Assembly: GCA_009103225.1 (NCBI GenBank)
Contig: RHPI01003020.1
Coordinates: 173,960-237,959, forward strand
Reading direction: 5' to 3'
From: Chlorokybus atmophyticus
Taxonomy: Eukaryota > Streptophyta > Chlorokybophyceae > Chlorokybales > Chlorokybaceae
DNA: 64,000 nucleotides
Numbering within the stretch: position 1 is the first letter of the stretch; each line of letters starts with the position of its first letter. Position numbers and translations under genes: made by a program. Under the pieces are notes generated by a model that was not told where the DNA came from, ran no database searches, and saw only the letters and a list, made by a program, of their open reading frames with translations. Positions 25,074 to 40,800 of this stretch are shown in pieces.

Positions 25074-28000
25074 GCAAGCTGGTTGTGGGATCCGGGTGTT
25101 GTGGGCTCTGTCATGGTAGTGGCATTGTCTTCGCTGCTATGTCACATTTGTCTGACTGGTTATACAGTCGGAACTGTGTGCATACTGAAATAGTGTGCCC
25201 AGCATTTGCATTGAAACACCTTTACTGTCAGATGGTTGTTTATTCAGGCCTTGTAGTATTGAAGGGTTTGCGCACGGACAGCAAAGTTGTGTGTGCGTCG
25301 GCATCTTCGCGAAAGTCATTACTTCAATTTGTCAGTAGGTAGCCTCGCTTCCTCGCGACAATGCGGTCTTACGTTGTGGTGGGCCTGCAACAGATTGGTG
25401 AGTGTGATGTGACCGTGGACTTTGTTGTGTCTATCAGTCAGTTTGCTGTTGCATGCTTAAGTAGCGGGGTGCGGAAGACAAGAAGCCTATATACAATAGT
25501 GGTGTTCTTGAATTGTAACAACCTGGACATGGCTTACTCCGTGGTCAACAGTTATTGGTAGTCGAGAGGGGCTCGTTGGCTAGCGATGAGGTGAAATCGG
25601 CTCGTCGTAACGAGGCAATTGTGTAATGTACAAAAGATGTTATGCCTCATATGCTGCATGCAAGGGGTGTCATGCATCACCACACATACAGTGATATTCA
25701 CCAACCAGACATAGCAAGCAAAGTCTCATATAATTCACCGCCGGGCTATACTATGTACACTACTACCACACTACTCGCCTTCCCCATTAGTCATACAAGA
25801 ATGCACGTGTCCCAGTCACCTGGACAATGGCGCAAAGTTAGCGGCCAGCCCTTGAACTCCAGCAATCAGCAGGACTCCCTTCCCCTCCACACCGCCACCT
25901 CCGCCCACGCTGCACTCGCCTGCAATGCACTGCAATTGCTGCCGCCAGGCAGCATTGCTTACACGTTAGGGTTAGGGTTAGCTGACATGCACCACGTCAG
26001 CATGAACTCGCCTGTCATCGCTGTGTGTGCCACTTCCCTGACATTGGCAATGGGAGTTACTCCCCATGTGCTTTCCACAACTCGTACGTGGTCTTTATCC
26101 TGCTCCCGCAGCTGGAGACCGTGCCTGTGCGGCGTGGTGCGCAGTTGAAGTTAAAAGACTACTTATGCATGCGTGGTCAGTATACATAAGTCCGGAATGC
26201 ACCAATGCAGCATGCACCAAGTGTCTTGCACACATTCATGTTGCAACCAAGCGTGACATGCACACAAATACACGGTACCATACCCCTCATATACACACAC
26301 ACACTCTCACCTCACTCACATAGATGTTCTTTCGCACATGCGCATGCTATATATATGTACTACTGAGCAGCGACTACCATTGTTGTATGTACACATGGTT
26401 AGAAGGTGCAACTCCACCTCATAGGTAAGTGAGATTTACGTTCTTTTGTGCACTTCATGGTTGAGTTGAGCCATAGCTACCTGCTGCCAACCGCCTGCCC
26501 CATTGCCATTGCATTGCATAGCACATATCAGCATTTGGGGGTAGCGCGTAGGTGGCCTCGTGTGTAATAGTTTCTGCCTCTACTTGTTGTGCCTGCTCTG
26601 CTTGCCCTGCAATGCATTTCTGTCTATGCACGCATGTTTGCATGACATACCACGATCTGTACCTTATACTTACAAATATGGTAGGTGAGGTGAGCACTGT
26701 GTCAGAAGCAGCGGGACTGCCCACGCAGACATTCGTTCGTGTGTACATACTGCATGCTGCATTTGCTGGCTTTGCAAGTGAGGTGTGGCTTGTGAGAAGG
26801 GTGACAACGCGTGTGTGGGTGGGTGGGTATGTGGGTTGGTGGGGGGGTGGGGGGCACATGCTAGTTGAGCGCGCTTGTCTTGGGCATATGCGGTTAGGCT
26901 GAGTGTGTGAAATTGCAAACCCTAGTGGCCTAGGCTAGCGCAGTTGTTCTCTCCCACACTGCCCTGCTGGGCTTCCTTGCATGACAAACCGCTGTCATTC
27001 CGAACAGCAAGCGGCTCTTATCACAGCCGTTGAGGGCCATGCATATCTTGCTGGCTATGGTGGCGATATAGCACGGCATAGCACGGCATTCAAGTATAGC
27101 ACAGACCTAATGCACACCATTTACCCATATGCGCAAAAGCTGCAAGGGAAAATACGCTTATTTAAGTCAGCCTGCACTTGTATGCCATGGACATCTCCAC
27201 CATGCCATCATCGTCAGGCTTGCAACCAACATACCCAACCACCGGACCCACTTGCTAATGACGCGGCACTCGCATGGCGTGACGTGTGGGTGTGCGTCTA
27301 GAGTTGTGTGTGATGTGTGTGGTTAGGCATGGTGGCAGCACTGACAGCCAACACTTGCATGTCAAATGGTGATTAAGGAAGTTGTTCAACCACCCGGCTC
27401 AGGATCATCATGCTACGAACGCCAGCTCACTGCTAGCGCTAGCAGCAACCTACCTCCACCATCAGTCATGCACGCATGCCTGTTATACAGATCACTACCT
27501 GTACACACGCCAAGCCTGTCAGTTTTTCATCTCCCACAGGTTCACATGCGCACATGCAACCCAACAAGACAGAACAGGACGCCCTCTCGCCGCCTCTCTC
27601 CATCCTCCTCCATCTCCGCCCCACATATTCTGCCTCTTCCTCCCGTACGTGCCTTACTAATTCTGCATAACTCATACCTTTTACAGCATGCAGCAATCCT
27701 CGTGCACTGCCAGCGTCAGCAGTGCATGCTGCGGTGCGGGCTGGTCCTTGTTGCTAAGTGTGTCGGCTGTTCGTCACGCACGGGTAAGCTGCATCACAGT
27801 AGAGCCAGACCACACTATCATGTACCAATGCACATGATGACCATGCTATGAACAGCGCTGATGTGGACATCAGCATGTCCACTTTGGGCACTACGCACGT
27901 TATGGGCAAAGCCCTCGTACAGTTCTGCACAGTGTTGTACAACGCTCGCCTTAGATCATTGGGTAATGCACGCAGCGCTCTTTGACTTGTGCACAAAATT

Positions 28001-28287
28001 GCATCTTGGCAGTACCAAAAAAAGAGATGCTGGTGGTGCTGCTGCTGCTGATGCGATGCATAAACTCTCACGAGAAGCTCCGTACTGTCGAACGTTGTCG
28101 GATCTTGTGCTGTGGCCCACACCATGTGGGGCCTACCAGTACACTGCACATCGCGCAAAATGGTACACAAAAGAATGACACCTAGCAAGTAGAGAAGATG
28201 AGCAGCATGTTGCCTTCTTTACAAGGGCATCAGTCACACGTTTGGGTCCTGCCAGTACAGTTTCTCCCAGAAGTCCTTCCAACACTG
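25074..28287. other. Gene-poor stretch with a repeat end and telomere-like tract
   Basis: No supported gene in 3.2 kb. It contains a dispersed-repeat end with CACCGCCGGGCTATA at 25736-25750, a short interstitial TTAGGGTTAGGGTTAG tract at about 25965-25981, and GT/GGGT-rich low complexity at 26810-26860. Several open frames of 100-168 codons have no motifs and biased composition; I do not call them. Confidence 0.4.
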
Positions 28288-30676
<2,389 letters not shown>

Positions 30677-31694
30677 GGCTGCCGGCAGCAGCCAGACGTG
30701 CAGCAAGCTTGCGCCTTGTTAAACCCTCATGACCAAGCAGCAGCCGACGCAAGCCTCACTTGCAGCCGTGCGCACAACTTGACAGCTGTGCCATCCACTT
30801 CACGACAACAACCAGAAGCAAGAAACGCAGCGCCTGCAACGAACAGTTCATCAGCAATCACAACTGCCATGCTGCTGCAGCATGGCGTTTTTCATCAAAC
30901 AAGTAGCCCAACAAGCAGCATGCTGACTTGAAACAAGGCTCACCACCATGCCAATGCTGTCAATTGCTTTACCACACCAACACCACTTCCGGCCAATGTA
31001 ATACACTTCAAGTGATGCCAGTGCTGTTAACCCAACAGAGAGCAGCTCAATCGACTACATGCGTGTGAATGGCAGCAGCACTCAGTTCAACTGCGTGTTC
31101 ATCAACGAGCATACCTTGCCAAGAACAGCGCCCACCGCCCAAACCTAGCTTGAACCAACTGCGCTCACGCTCGCAATCAGTGTCAGTAAACGACCCCTGC
31201 CGCCCCCGACCGCCACACTCTGCGTTGGCACATAGCCGAAGTGACAACGACTAGGACGACTAAGACCACAACGCCAACCACGCCGTGCGAGAAACGCCGA
31301 ACACGCCAGTGCGCGTCAGCTTGACAGCTGGCCTCTTCTCTGCTTGCTGCTGTTTCCGCCGTGGACACGGCACGCTACCGTGACACGACCGTGCCCCTTG
31401 CAATCTGTAGCGTAATGCAGTGTGTCCGAGCTAGTCATGGCTTGGAACACGCTACGTGTCCCAGGAGAAACCCTAACTACAAACGGCAGTGGGACGGCAA
31501 GTGGCAATAAGTATGTAGGAATGCGGACACTGCCGTTGAAAATGCCTACTTTCAAAGTTGTAGTACTTTGGTTTGACGAGCGTTTAACGAATGCGGCTCA
31601 CGTGCTGTTAAGGGAGAAACCCTAATTAAAACAGTTTGAAGACCGCCAGTGGCAATGCGTGGCGGCGGCGGTGGTGTGGGTGAGGGTGGCGGCG
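30677..31694. promoter_or_regulatory. Upstream region of NDR kinase and HNH-like genes
   Basis: Between divergent starts. Telo-boxes AAACCCTAA at 31468-31476 and 31617-31625, the second about 70 bp before the plus-strand start. No gene recognised. Confidence 0.5.
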
Positions 31695-33488
31695 ATGATC
31701 TCGTCGTCAGGGTGGCGGGGGTGGCCGGGAGGATCGTTTCGCAGTGTGCGCCGCTGGTTGCACATGCTTCCGTCGCCACCGCTGCTTTCGTGTCTACCCT
31801 GGGAGTCACACAGGTATGCATGGTTGCGTAACGTGAGCGGCGGAGCAAGCATTGATAAAAAGTCATTCATGCTTAGTGAGCTGAGTCTGTAGCAATGCCG
31901 GCAATAGGTCACCGCTGGAGCTCTTAGGGTATCATGCGCAACGCCCGTCCTGGGAACCGCCTTCGGCATTGCTGGCGTCGCCGCCGCCTCCGTTGCAGCT
32001 GGACAGGTGCGATGCGACAACTCTTTGCTTGCGCAGCTGGTTGCTGGTTAACTTACTGCCTGCTGGCCTATTTCAGGCTTCTCATGCATTCGGGGAGTGG
32101 CGAGAGAGCAAGCATTGGCCTCAACTGCGTGCTTATACATTCAAGCTGACCGTGGAGCGGATGGCTACGGATGCTATGCTCGGCGTCGCTATGTTTGCGG
32201 TGAGAATGCTGAAAGCGCCATGAACTGCATTGTACGGCAACCATAAAGAATGCCAAAACGTTGTGCACGTAAGCATGCTTTGTGCTCAAGCTGACGCTTG
32301 CTCTATTAGGTGCTGGGATGCAAGTACTCATCCATCCTGCCAAGTGATCTGCGGTTTCCTGGCGCACTAGCGCGTGTTTCAATTCCAGGTGAAGGATTGT
32401 CTTTGTAATGTGACTGGCTTTCACATTCTGAGTATTATAATATTGGAGTCTATATCGGAATACGCTTAGCAGATACCCGTCGGCTGACAATGGCACCTTT
32501 CATTAGTGCAGGAGGCAGAAGGCGTCACCTATGCTGATAAACTGCGACGAGGAGTCCTGAGGGTGTTGTTTGAGCAGTATGGCTGCCATCTTTGCGGCAT
32601 TCGCACAGGCCAAGTGTAAGTGCTCAATGCACCCAAGCAGCAATTTCCTTGTGGAGTTGCTGAGGCTGTGCATGCATTGACTGCGTGGTTTCAGTGTGGC
32701 AGACCACATGCCGCCCAACCTGTTTGTATATGGGTCCAAGTCCGAACCCAAGCTGGTTCGCTCTGTACGGAGAGGGAACAAGTGGTTCGTGCAATGGCGC
32801 AAACCTGCATTGCAAAGGTCAGCAGCATGGATAGATTGGCTGTGATATAGATGTGTATGTCCGTCACTGGTGTACCTCAACCAACTTCGCTGGCAGGTAT
32901 TACCCAAGTTGCTTGAAGTGTTCTGGCATGCAGTCTGGTGCTGTCAAACTGAACATCCAGAAGCTCAGATTTCATACCTTTGGCCCCCAGGTGAGCAGTT
33001 TGCAAATCAAGCGTCGCTTATGACATTTACACAAATGCAATGGTTACTCGCAATCTTAGCTGAACATGTGTGTTTACTCTTAGCGGCGACTTGTCACCAT
33101 TCCTGGAGTGCTGCTCGCTTTCCGTGACATTGGTAGCACGCGAAATGGCTCGGGCACATCAGAACATGACCGACCCGCCGACAAGCGCATCACCACACGT
33201 GTATCCGACATCACCAACACCATGCATCTACCGACTGTCCGTGCAGTGGACCGCCCGCTCTCTGGACAGTATCATGCTTTGCGCGAGCAGTATGACATTT
33301 TGCAGCAACTGCGGGCCTCAGAGGTGCAGCTAAGAGAGGAACTCAGGCGCTGCGATGCAGATGATGAGTTAGCGCGCGAGCTCAGTGCTGAGCTCGCAGT
33401 AGTTGTAGCTGAGAAAGGCAGAGTGAAGGCCAACATTAGCCAGTTAAGGAGACAGCACTCTGATGTTGGTCAGCCGACTGATCAGTAG
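31695..33488 (+). CDS. Uncharacterised membrane-anchored protein with HNH-like Cys/His motifs
   Basis: Eight exons (31695-31813, 31928-32006, 32077-32199, 32310-32388, 32507-32615, 32695-32817, 32897-32990, 33084-33488) sum to 376 residues. An Arg/Ser/Trp-rich start (possible organelle targeting) leads to a hydrophobic segment, VLGTAFGIAGVAAASVAAG, likely membrane-spanning. The middle has GCHLCG, then VVADHMPPN, then YYPSCLKCSGMQSG: two CxxC pairs bracketing an Asp-His, the pattern of a treble-clef or HNH-type metal site. Charged coiled coil ends the protein (residues ~300-376). I do not recognise a named family. Nuclease activity is not shown; the motif may be only structural. Start is uncertain: the ATG at 31655 is in a frame that does not join exon 2. 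Confidence 0.7.
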
Positions 33489-33780
33489 TGCTGGTCAGCG
33501 TAGATTTGGGCTGCCTGTTTGTGCTCTTTGCGCACACAACTGTCAGCTGTACAGATACAAACTATGGTGGACAAGTAATACTAACATTTTATGTGATTTT
33601 GTCATGCAGGCAAGATGCTCTGGTGCTTGATCAGCAATGTATTGTGCTAGCTGCAAAGAACTGATGTGCTGCAATATTGCGACTGCCGTGGATGGCATGG
33701 TGGGTGCTGCCGCCGCCGCCTGGCCCCTCTCTCTCTATATATATATAACAAAAGGACAGCGCAGCCGCTTGGACAGGCCA
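33489..33780. other. 3' flank of HNH-like gene
   Basis: No gene seen. Ends in a CT-rich and (TA)n stretch leading into the large simple repeat. Confidence 0.4.
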
Positions 33781-33985
33781 GCAGCTGCTCATATCCCCTC
33801 TCTCCCTCTCTCCCTCTCCCCCTCTCTCTCCCTCTCCCTCCCTTGCGCTCGCGCTCGCTCTCGCGCTCGCGCTCGCGCTCGCTCTCGCTCTCGCTCTCGC
33901 TCTCGCGCTCGCTCTCGCGCTCGCTCTCGCTCTCGCGCTCGCTCTCGCGCTCGCTCTCGCTCGCTCTCTCTCTCTCTCGCTCGCG

Positions 33986-34033
<48 letters not shown>

Positions 34034-34850
34034 CTCTCTCTCGCTCGCGCTCTCTCTCTCTCGCTCGCGCGCTCTCTCTCTCTCGCTCGCGCGCTCTCTC
34101 TTGCTCGCGCTCGCGCGCTCTCCCTCTCTCTCTCTCTCTCCCTCTCCCTCTCCCTCTCCCTCTCCCTCTCCCTCTCCCTCGCTCTCTCGCTCTCTCGCTC
34201 TCTCGCTCTCTCGCTCTCTCGCTCTCTCTCGCTCTCTCTCCCTCTCTCTCCCTCTCCCTCTCCCTCTCCCTCTCTCCCTCTCTCTCGCTCGCTCTCTCGC
34301 TCTCGCTCTCGCTCTCGCTCTCGCTCTCGCTCTCGCTCTCGCTCTCGCTCTCGCTCTCGCTCTCGCTCTCGCTCTCGCTCTCGCTCTCGCTCTCGCTCTC
34401 GCTCTCGCTCTCGCTCTCGCTCTCGCTCTCGCTCTCGCTCTCGCTCTCGCTCTCGCTCTCGCTCTCGCTCTCGCTCTCGCTCTCGCTCTCGCTCTCCCTC
34501 TCCCTCTCCCTCTCGCTCTCGCTCTCGCTCTCGCTCTCGCTCTCGCTCTCGCTCTCGCTCTCGCTCTCGCTCTCGCTCTCGCTCTCGCTCTCGCTCTCGC
34601 TCTCGCTCTCGCTCTCGCGCTCGCTCGCGCTCTCGCGCTCTCTCGCTCGCTCGCGCTCCCTCGCTCGCTCGCTCTCTCGCTCTCTTGCTCGCTCTCTCGC
34701 GCTCTCGCGCTCTCTCGCTCTCTCGCTCTCTCTCGCTCTCTCGCTCACCCTCGCTCACCCTCGCTTGCTCGCTCGCTTGCTCGCTTGCTGTCTCGCACTC
34801 GCTCGCTGTCCCCCTGTCCCCCTCTGCCCCGCTCCCCCGAGGTGGCTGAT
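33781..34850. repeat. Large (CTCTCG)n / (CCCTCT)n simple-sequence array
   Basis: About 1.07 kb of pyrimidine-rich simple sequence. Sub-blocks: mixed CTCG/CTCTCG at 33840-34120, CCCTCT repeats near 34130-34190, a long regular CTCTCG run about 34280-34620 interrupted by CCCTCT units near 34495-34515, then degenerate CTCG to 34850. All six frames are open, creating spurious Arg-Glu, Leu-Ser and Ala-Leu reading frames of 320-470 codons. Confidence 0.95.
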
Positions 34851-35698
34851 GTATAAAACGTGCTGAGCCACTACATTGCTGTAGCTGTTGCAGTGTAGTT
34901 GGCTGTGTGGTGGTGTATGATATTTGAAATGCAGCAATTGCGGCATGCGAACCACTAGCATAGCATGCGTGTGTAAGATACTGCAACAGTACACATGTGT
35001 GCGTGCGCGCGAATGCATGTTGGCGCGTAGATGAGTGTGCCAATGTCTGAGTGATTGCCTGCTAATGGATACCACTGTTGCCACATGTAGCGTTCAACAG
35101 GGGGGGGGGGTGTTTGTTTGTAACAGCGACTACGCGTTTGGAGACAAGTCTATCCCCCTCGCCGCCTTTGGCACTCCAAGTGCCTTCCTTGCACAAGCTG
35201 ATGAGCAACGTATGCGCACCATGTGGCCCAACAACGGGTAATGCCTGCTAGCCGCTTCTTGAAACAGCTTCGGGCTTCTTGTACATGCAACGGACTGCTC
35301 GTGGGCTCCAGCGTGCTTGGGATGTGGAGCTGTGAACGCGGGCCAACCATGGCCGTGTGCAAATTGCTGGCCAGCACCGCGATTGACCCCTATACCTTGT
35401 CAGACGTTGCATGGTCTTGGTGTGAGGCCTGCGTGCTATCGCACATAGCTTGGTGATGCTAAATGGGATAGTGGTTGCTGGACGTGTTGGTATTGCTGCC
35501 GTAGCTGGCGTGTGCCGGGTTGTGGTTTGTGCAGCGTTTCAATACTGCAGCAATTGTTGTGCTCCTCAAGGCTGTCACTCACCAAGGGCCAGCAAGCACA
35601 TGACACTTGCATAGGCATGATCAAGGTGGTCAAGTGTCGAGCTGTCAACTAGTTGTTGACAAGTTGGTTCGATTCGCCAACCACAACCGCGCAAGACT
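34851..35698. other. Intergenic / CFAP300 3' flank
   Basis: No gene supported. Contains a poly-G run at 35101-35110 and overlapping open frames at 35035-35456 without recognisable motifs. Confidence 0.35.
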
Positions 35699-37613
<1,915 letters not shown>

Positions 37614-37843
37614 GTTAGTTTAACAAAACTGCCACACTCAAACAACCACTCACATGACAGACTTATAGTTATACAAGTTGCCGCACAAGCTGCATTCAGT
37701 TGTTTGTGCGGCACGCGCACAAGCAAAACGCGCGAGACCCGTTAGTACGAATGCCTTTGAAAAATTTGTTTTTTGAAGGCATCTGTTAGGCGGCGGCGAT
37801 AGTGGTGGCGGCGGCGGTGTCCGCCGGGGTGGTGGTCGGAGGC
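37614..37843. promoter_or_regulatory. 230-bp head-to-head promoter, CFAP300 / kinesin-14
   Basis: Only 230 bp separate the two start codons, so both transcripts must start in this interval or overlap. A GGC-rich block (37790-37815) precedes the kinesin ATG. No telo-box here; one (AAACCCTAG, 38144-38152) lies in kinesin intron 1. Confidence 0.65.
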
Positions 37844-40800
37844 ATGGGGAAGGGCAGGAGCGCTTCTCTGGAGGGAGCGGGAGCTGTCACGCCGGGTAGG
37901 GAGGGGGAGGGGGCAGGGCAGGACGAGGGGCATCGCCACCAACAGCGCCATGGTGGAGCACCCTCGTCGGTGCCGCACAAACCACCTACCTACAAAGGTG
38001 CCTTGCATGGAAGACTAGCTTGTTAATGCACACAGTATACTGACCTAACTGTGTCTATTTTGAATGCTTGAGCCGCTAACTCCCACAAAACACCTGCGTT
38101 TGCATTGCCTCTCTTATTCAGTTTAGCTCCCTTGTTCTTTACCAAACCCTAGTCGTGCCCTGAGTGTCTTAGAAATGGCAGTGTATGGTTTCTATGTCTC
38201 CTGTATTTATATTAAGACCCTTTATCTTGCGCTTATTGCGCAGGTGGGTACAACTTTCGGCATAAGCCAGTTGCATTCACACTCCTGGACCCGCCTTATC
38301 AACTACAACAACAGCCGCCTGACATGGACTTGCGCTCACCTACTCCACTGAGACGTGAGCATTGGGTTACTCTGTCGTCAGCTTGACTACACATTGATAG
38401 CTCGCCATTGCAGTGCAATATATTGACGCTATGCGCATGCATTGTCTCAGCGCGTAAGATGAAGTCGAGAAAGCTTTCAGCTGGTATTGCAATTGACGAA
38501 GATGCGCCCACCGCTTTTCACAACACTCCACACATCCACGACATCCCTAACAACAACCAAAACAATGACAACATGAGTCACTACCCACCAGAACAACCAG
38601 ATGATATTGTCCCGTATCACAGCAGTCCTTCCGATGACTTGCTCAGCGCTTCAGAGCTGCGCAGCAAATATATGCACGATGATGAGGAGGCGATGACGGA
38701 TCTGCTCGGCCTGTCAGACTTCAGGTTGAACATAGGCGGAGGAGGAGGAGGAGGAGGTGTCCAACATGTTAAAGCTGCTGCTCCTGCGGCATGTGACACT
38801 GCTGCCGCTCTGCTGAAAGCCAACAGAGCTCTTGAGGCTGCTGAGAGACGCAATGCTGAGCTCGAGGAGATTGTTGCCAGGCAGCGAGCGATGTGTGCAG
38901 CAGAAGCTGAAGAGGTGAAGAGTGTGCAAGAGAGTGAGAGTAGTGGATGGCGTGTGTGTGTGTGTGTGTGCGCAGTGTGGTGATGGCGTGTGTGGTTTGC
39001 AGGTTATGCGGCTGCGGGAGCAAAGGAATGATGCGATAGCGCGCATGAGCGGGATGGAGAAAGACATCACACAGGTTGCATCTGACTGCATTGCTGCTCA
39101 ATCCAAACTGCAGGTGAAATGATATCAGTGGACAGACAGTGAGTCATGCCACTATGAAGATATCGTAACTCATATCGCTTATGTTGGTCAATGCAGACTG
39201 TGGAAGCGCGTGCACGTGACCAGCATGCAGAGATCATAAAGATAAACAGAGAGCTGGAAGAGTGCACCACGCATGCCACTTTACTCGGTACAAAACTTTT
39301 CATAGTTGTTGCATGCTGGCCAGCCAGCTGTCTAAGCATGTCTGTTTGGGTCCGCTTGACAGAGGAAGAGAATGCCAATATGAAGCAGCGTGAAGCCAAC
39401 TGGCAACAGCAGGCGCGGACGCAACTGCATGCCATCAACATGCTGCAGCTTGAAGTGCAGGTGAGTTGGGTTGTATGGTAATGTTAGTGTTCAAATGTGC
39501 GCCCATTGGCTTACTCTGATAAGTTGTCTTCAAGGCTGCGAAAGAGGCGCTGAGATTATTGCGCGAAGACGCCAACCAAGCCGCCAGCGAGATGGAGCAA
39601 GCGCATGAGAGGGATGAGGCAGCTGTGTCAAGCGCAGTGCAGGCCCTGGGTGTGTATTGCATCTTTGTCAATCGAATTGTCCATGTTCCTAATGAGGCAA
39701 TGTGTTGGCACTTTGTTGTGAACAAGTTGTTGACTGCAGCCTCCGAACACGCTCTCATGGCACAAAGATACCGCAGCGAGGCGGAACAGAGGCGGGCACT
39801 GTACAACCAAGTCATAGAAATGAAAGGTGTGCATCACATGCACACACTCAATCACACATAGACTTGCACACGCGCACGCGCACACGCGTGTGTGCATGTG
39901 CTCCTCATACAACCATGTGCTATGTATGACAACGGTAATAGCATGTTTACCATGCAGGCAACATACGTGTCTTCTGTCGTTGCCGGCCGATGCTCCCCTC
40001 CGAGCTAGCACGTGGTCTGAGCGACGCCACCGAGTTCGACCCCCTGAGGCCCAACGACATCACCGTGCGCATGGCCTCAGGCCTGCGCAAGACATTCCGC
40101 TTTGACCGCGTCTTTGCGCCGAATGTCGACCAGAGCGGCGTGTTTGAGGACACCAAGCCTGTCGTCGTGTCTGTCCTGGACGGGTACAACGTGTGTATCT
40201 TTGCGTTTGGGCAGACGGGCACGGGCAAGACATTCACTATGGTGAGCTTGAGAGGTTTAAGCAATTGTGTTGCGCTGTGTTGTGTGCCATATGCTGCACA
40301 TACGTACTGAAGGGGCTTTGAGCCATGCATGAGCATCGATGGGTAACTGCTGCTGGCATTGCCGACTTCAGCGTGGACACAATGCACACGTGTACACACG
40401 TGCGCACATGCATACACGCATGTAGGAGCGCACACATGCTGATTTCTTCTTCAGGAGGGTCCTCCTGGGCAGCGTGGAGTGAACCACCGGACTCTGGAGG
40501 AGATGTTCCGCATAGTTCGCGAGGAGCGCGCAAGCGGTGAGGTGGACTTCACCATCAGCGTCAGCCTCCTTGAGGTCTACAACGAGATGCTGCGGGACCT
40601 CTCGGCCTCCTCCAGCACAGACAAGTGAGCGTGCTTGTGATGTCAAGATTGTTATGTTGGATTGTTAAGCATGCATTCCAGGCTGGAGATTAAGCAAGGC
40701 CCTGAAGGCGTCTTCGTGAAAGGTTTGACTGAGACCACAGTGGAGACCATGGCTGAGGTGCGTGTGTGTGCAGCATCCTTGCTCTGCCTTTCTATGAGGA

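Noticed and set aside
25642-26148. 168-codon open frame
   Set aside because: Crosses a dispersed repeat end and a telomere-like tract; no motif or splice support.
31655-31813. Alternative start MRGGGGG for the HNH-like gene
   Set aside because: That frame enters exon 2 out of phase with the membrane segment and all later exons.
33631-35043. Very long Arg-Glu, Leu-Ser and Ala-Leu reading frames on both strands
   Set aside because: They are translations of the (CTCTCG)n simple repeat, open in every frame; no splice or start context and no family motif.
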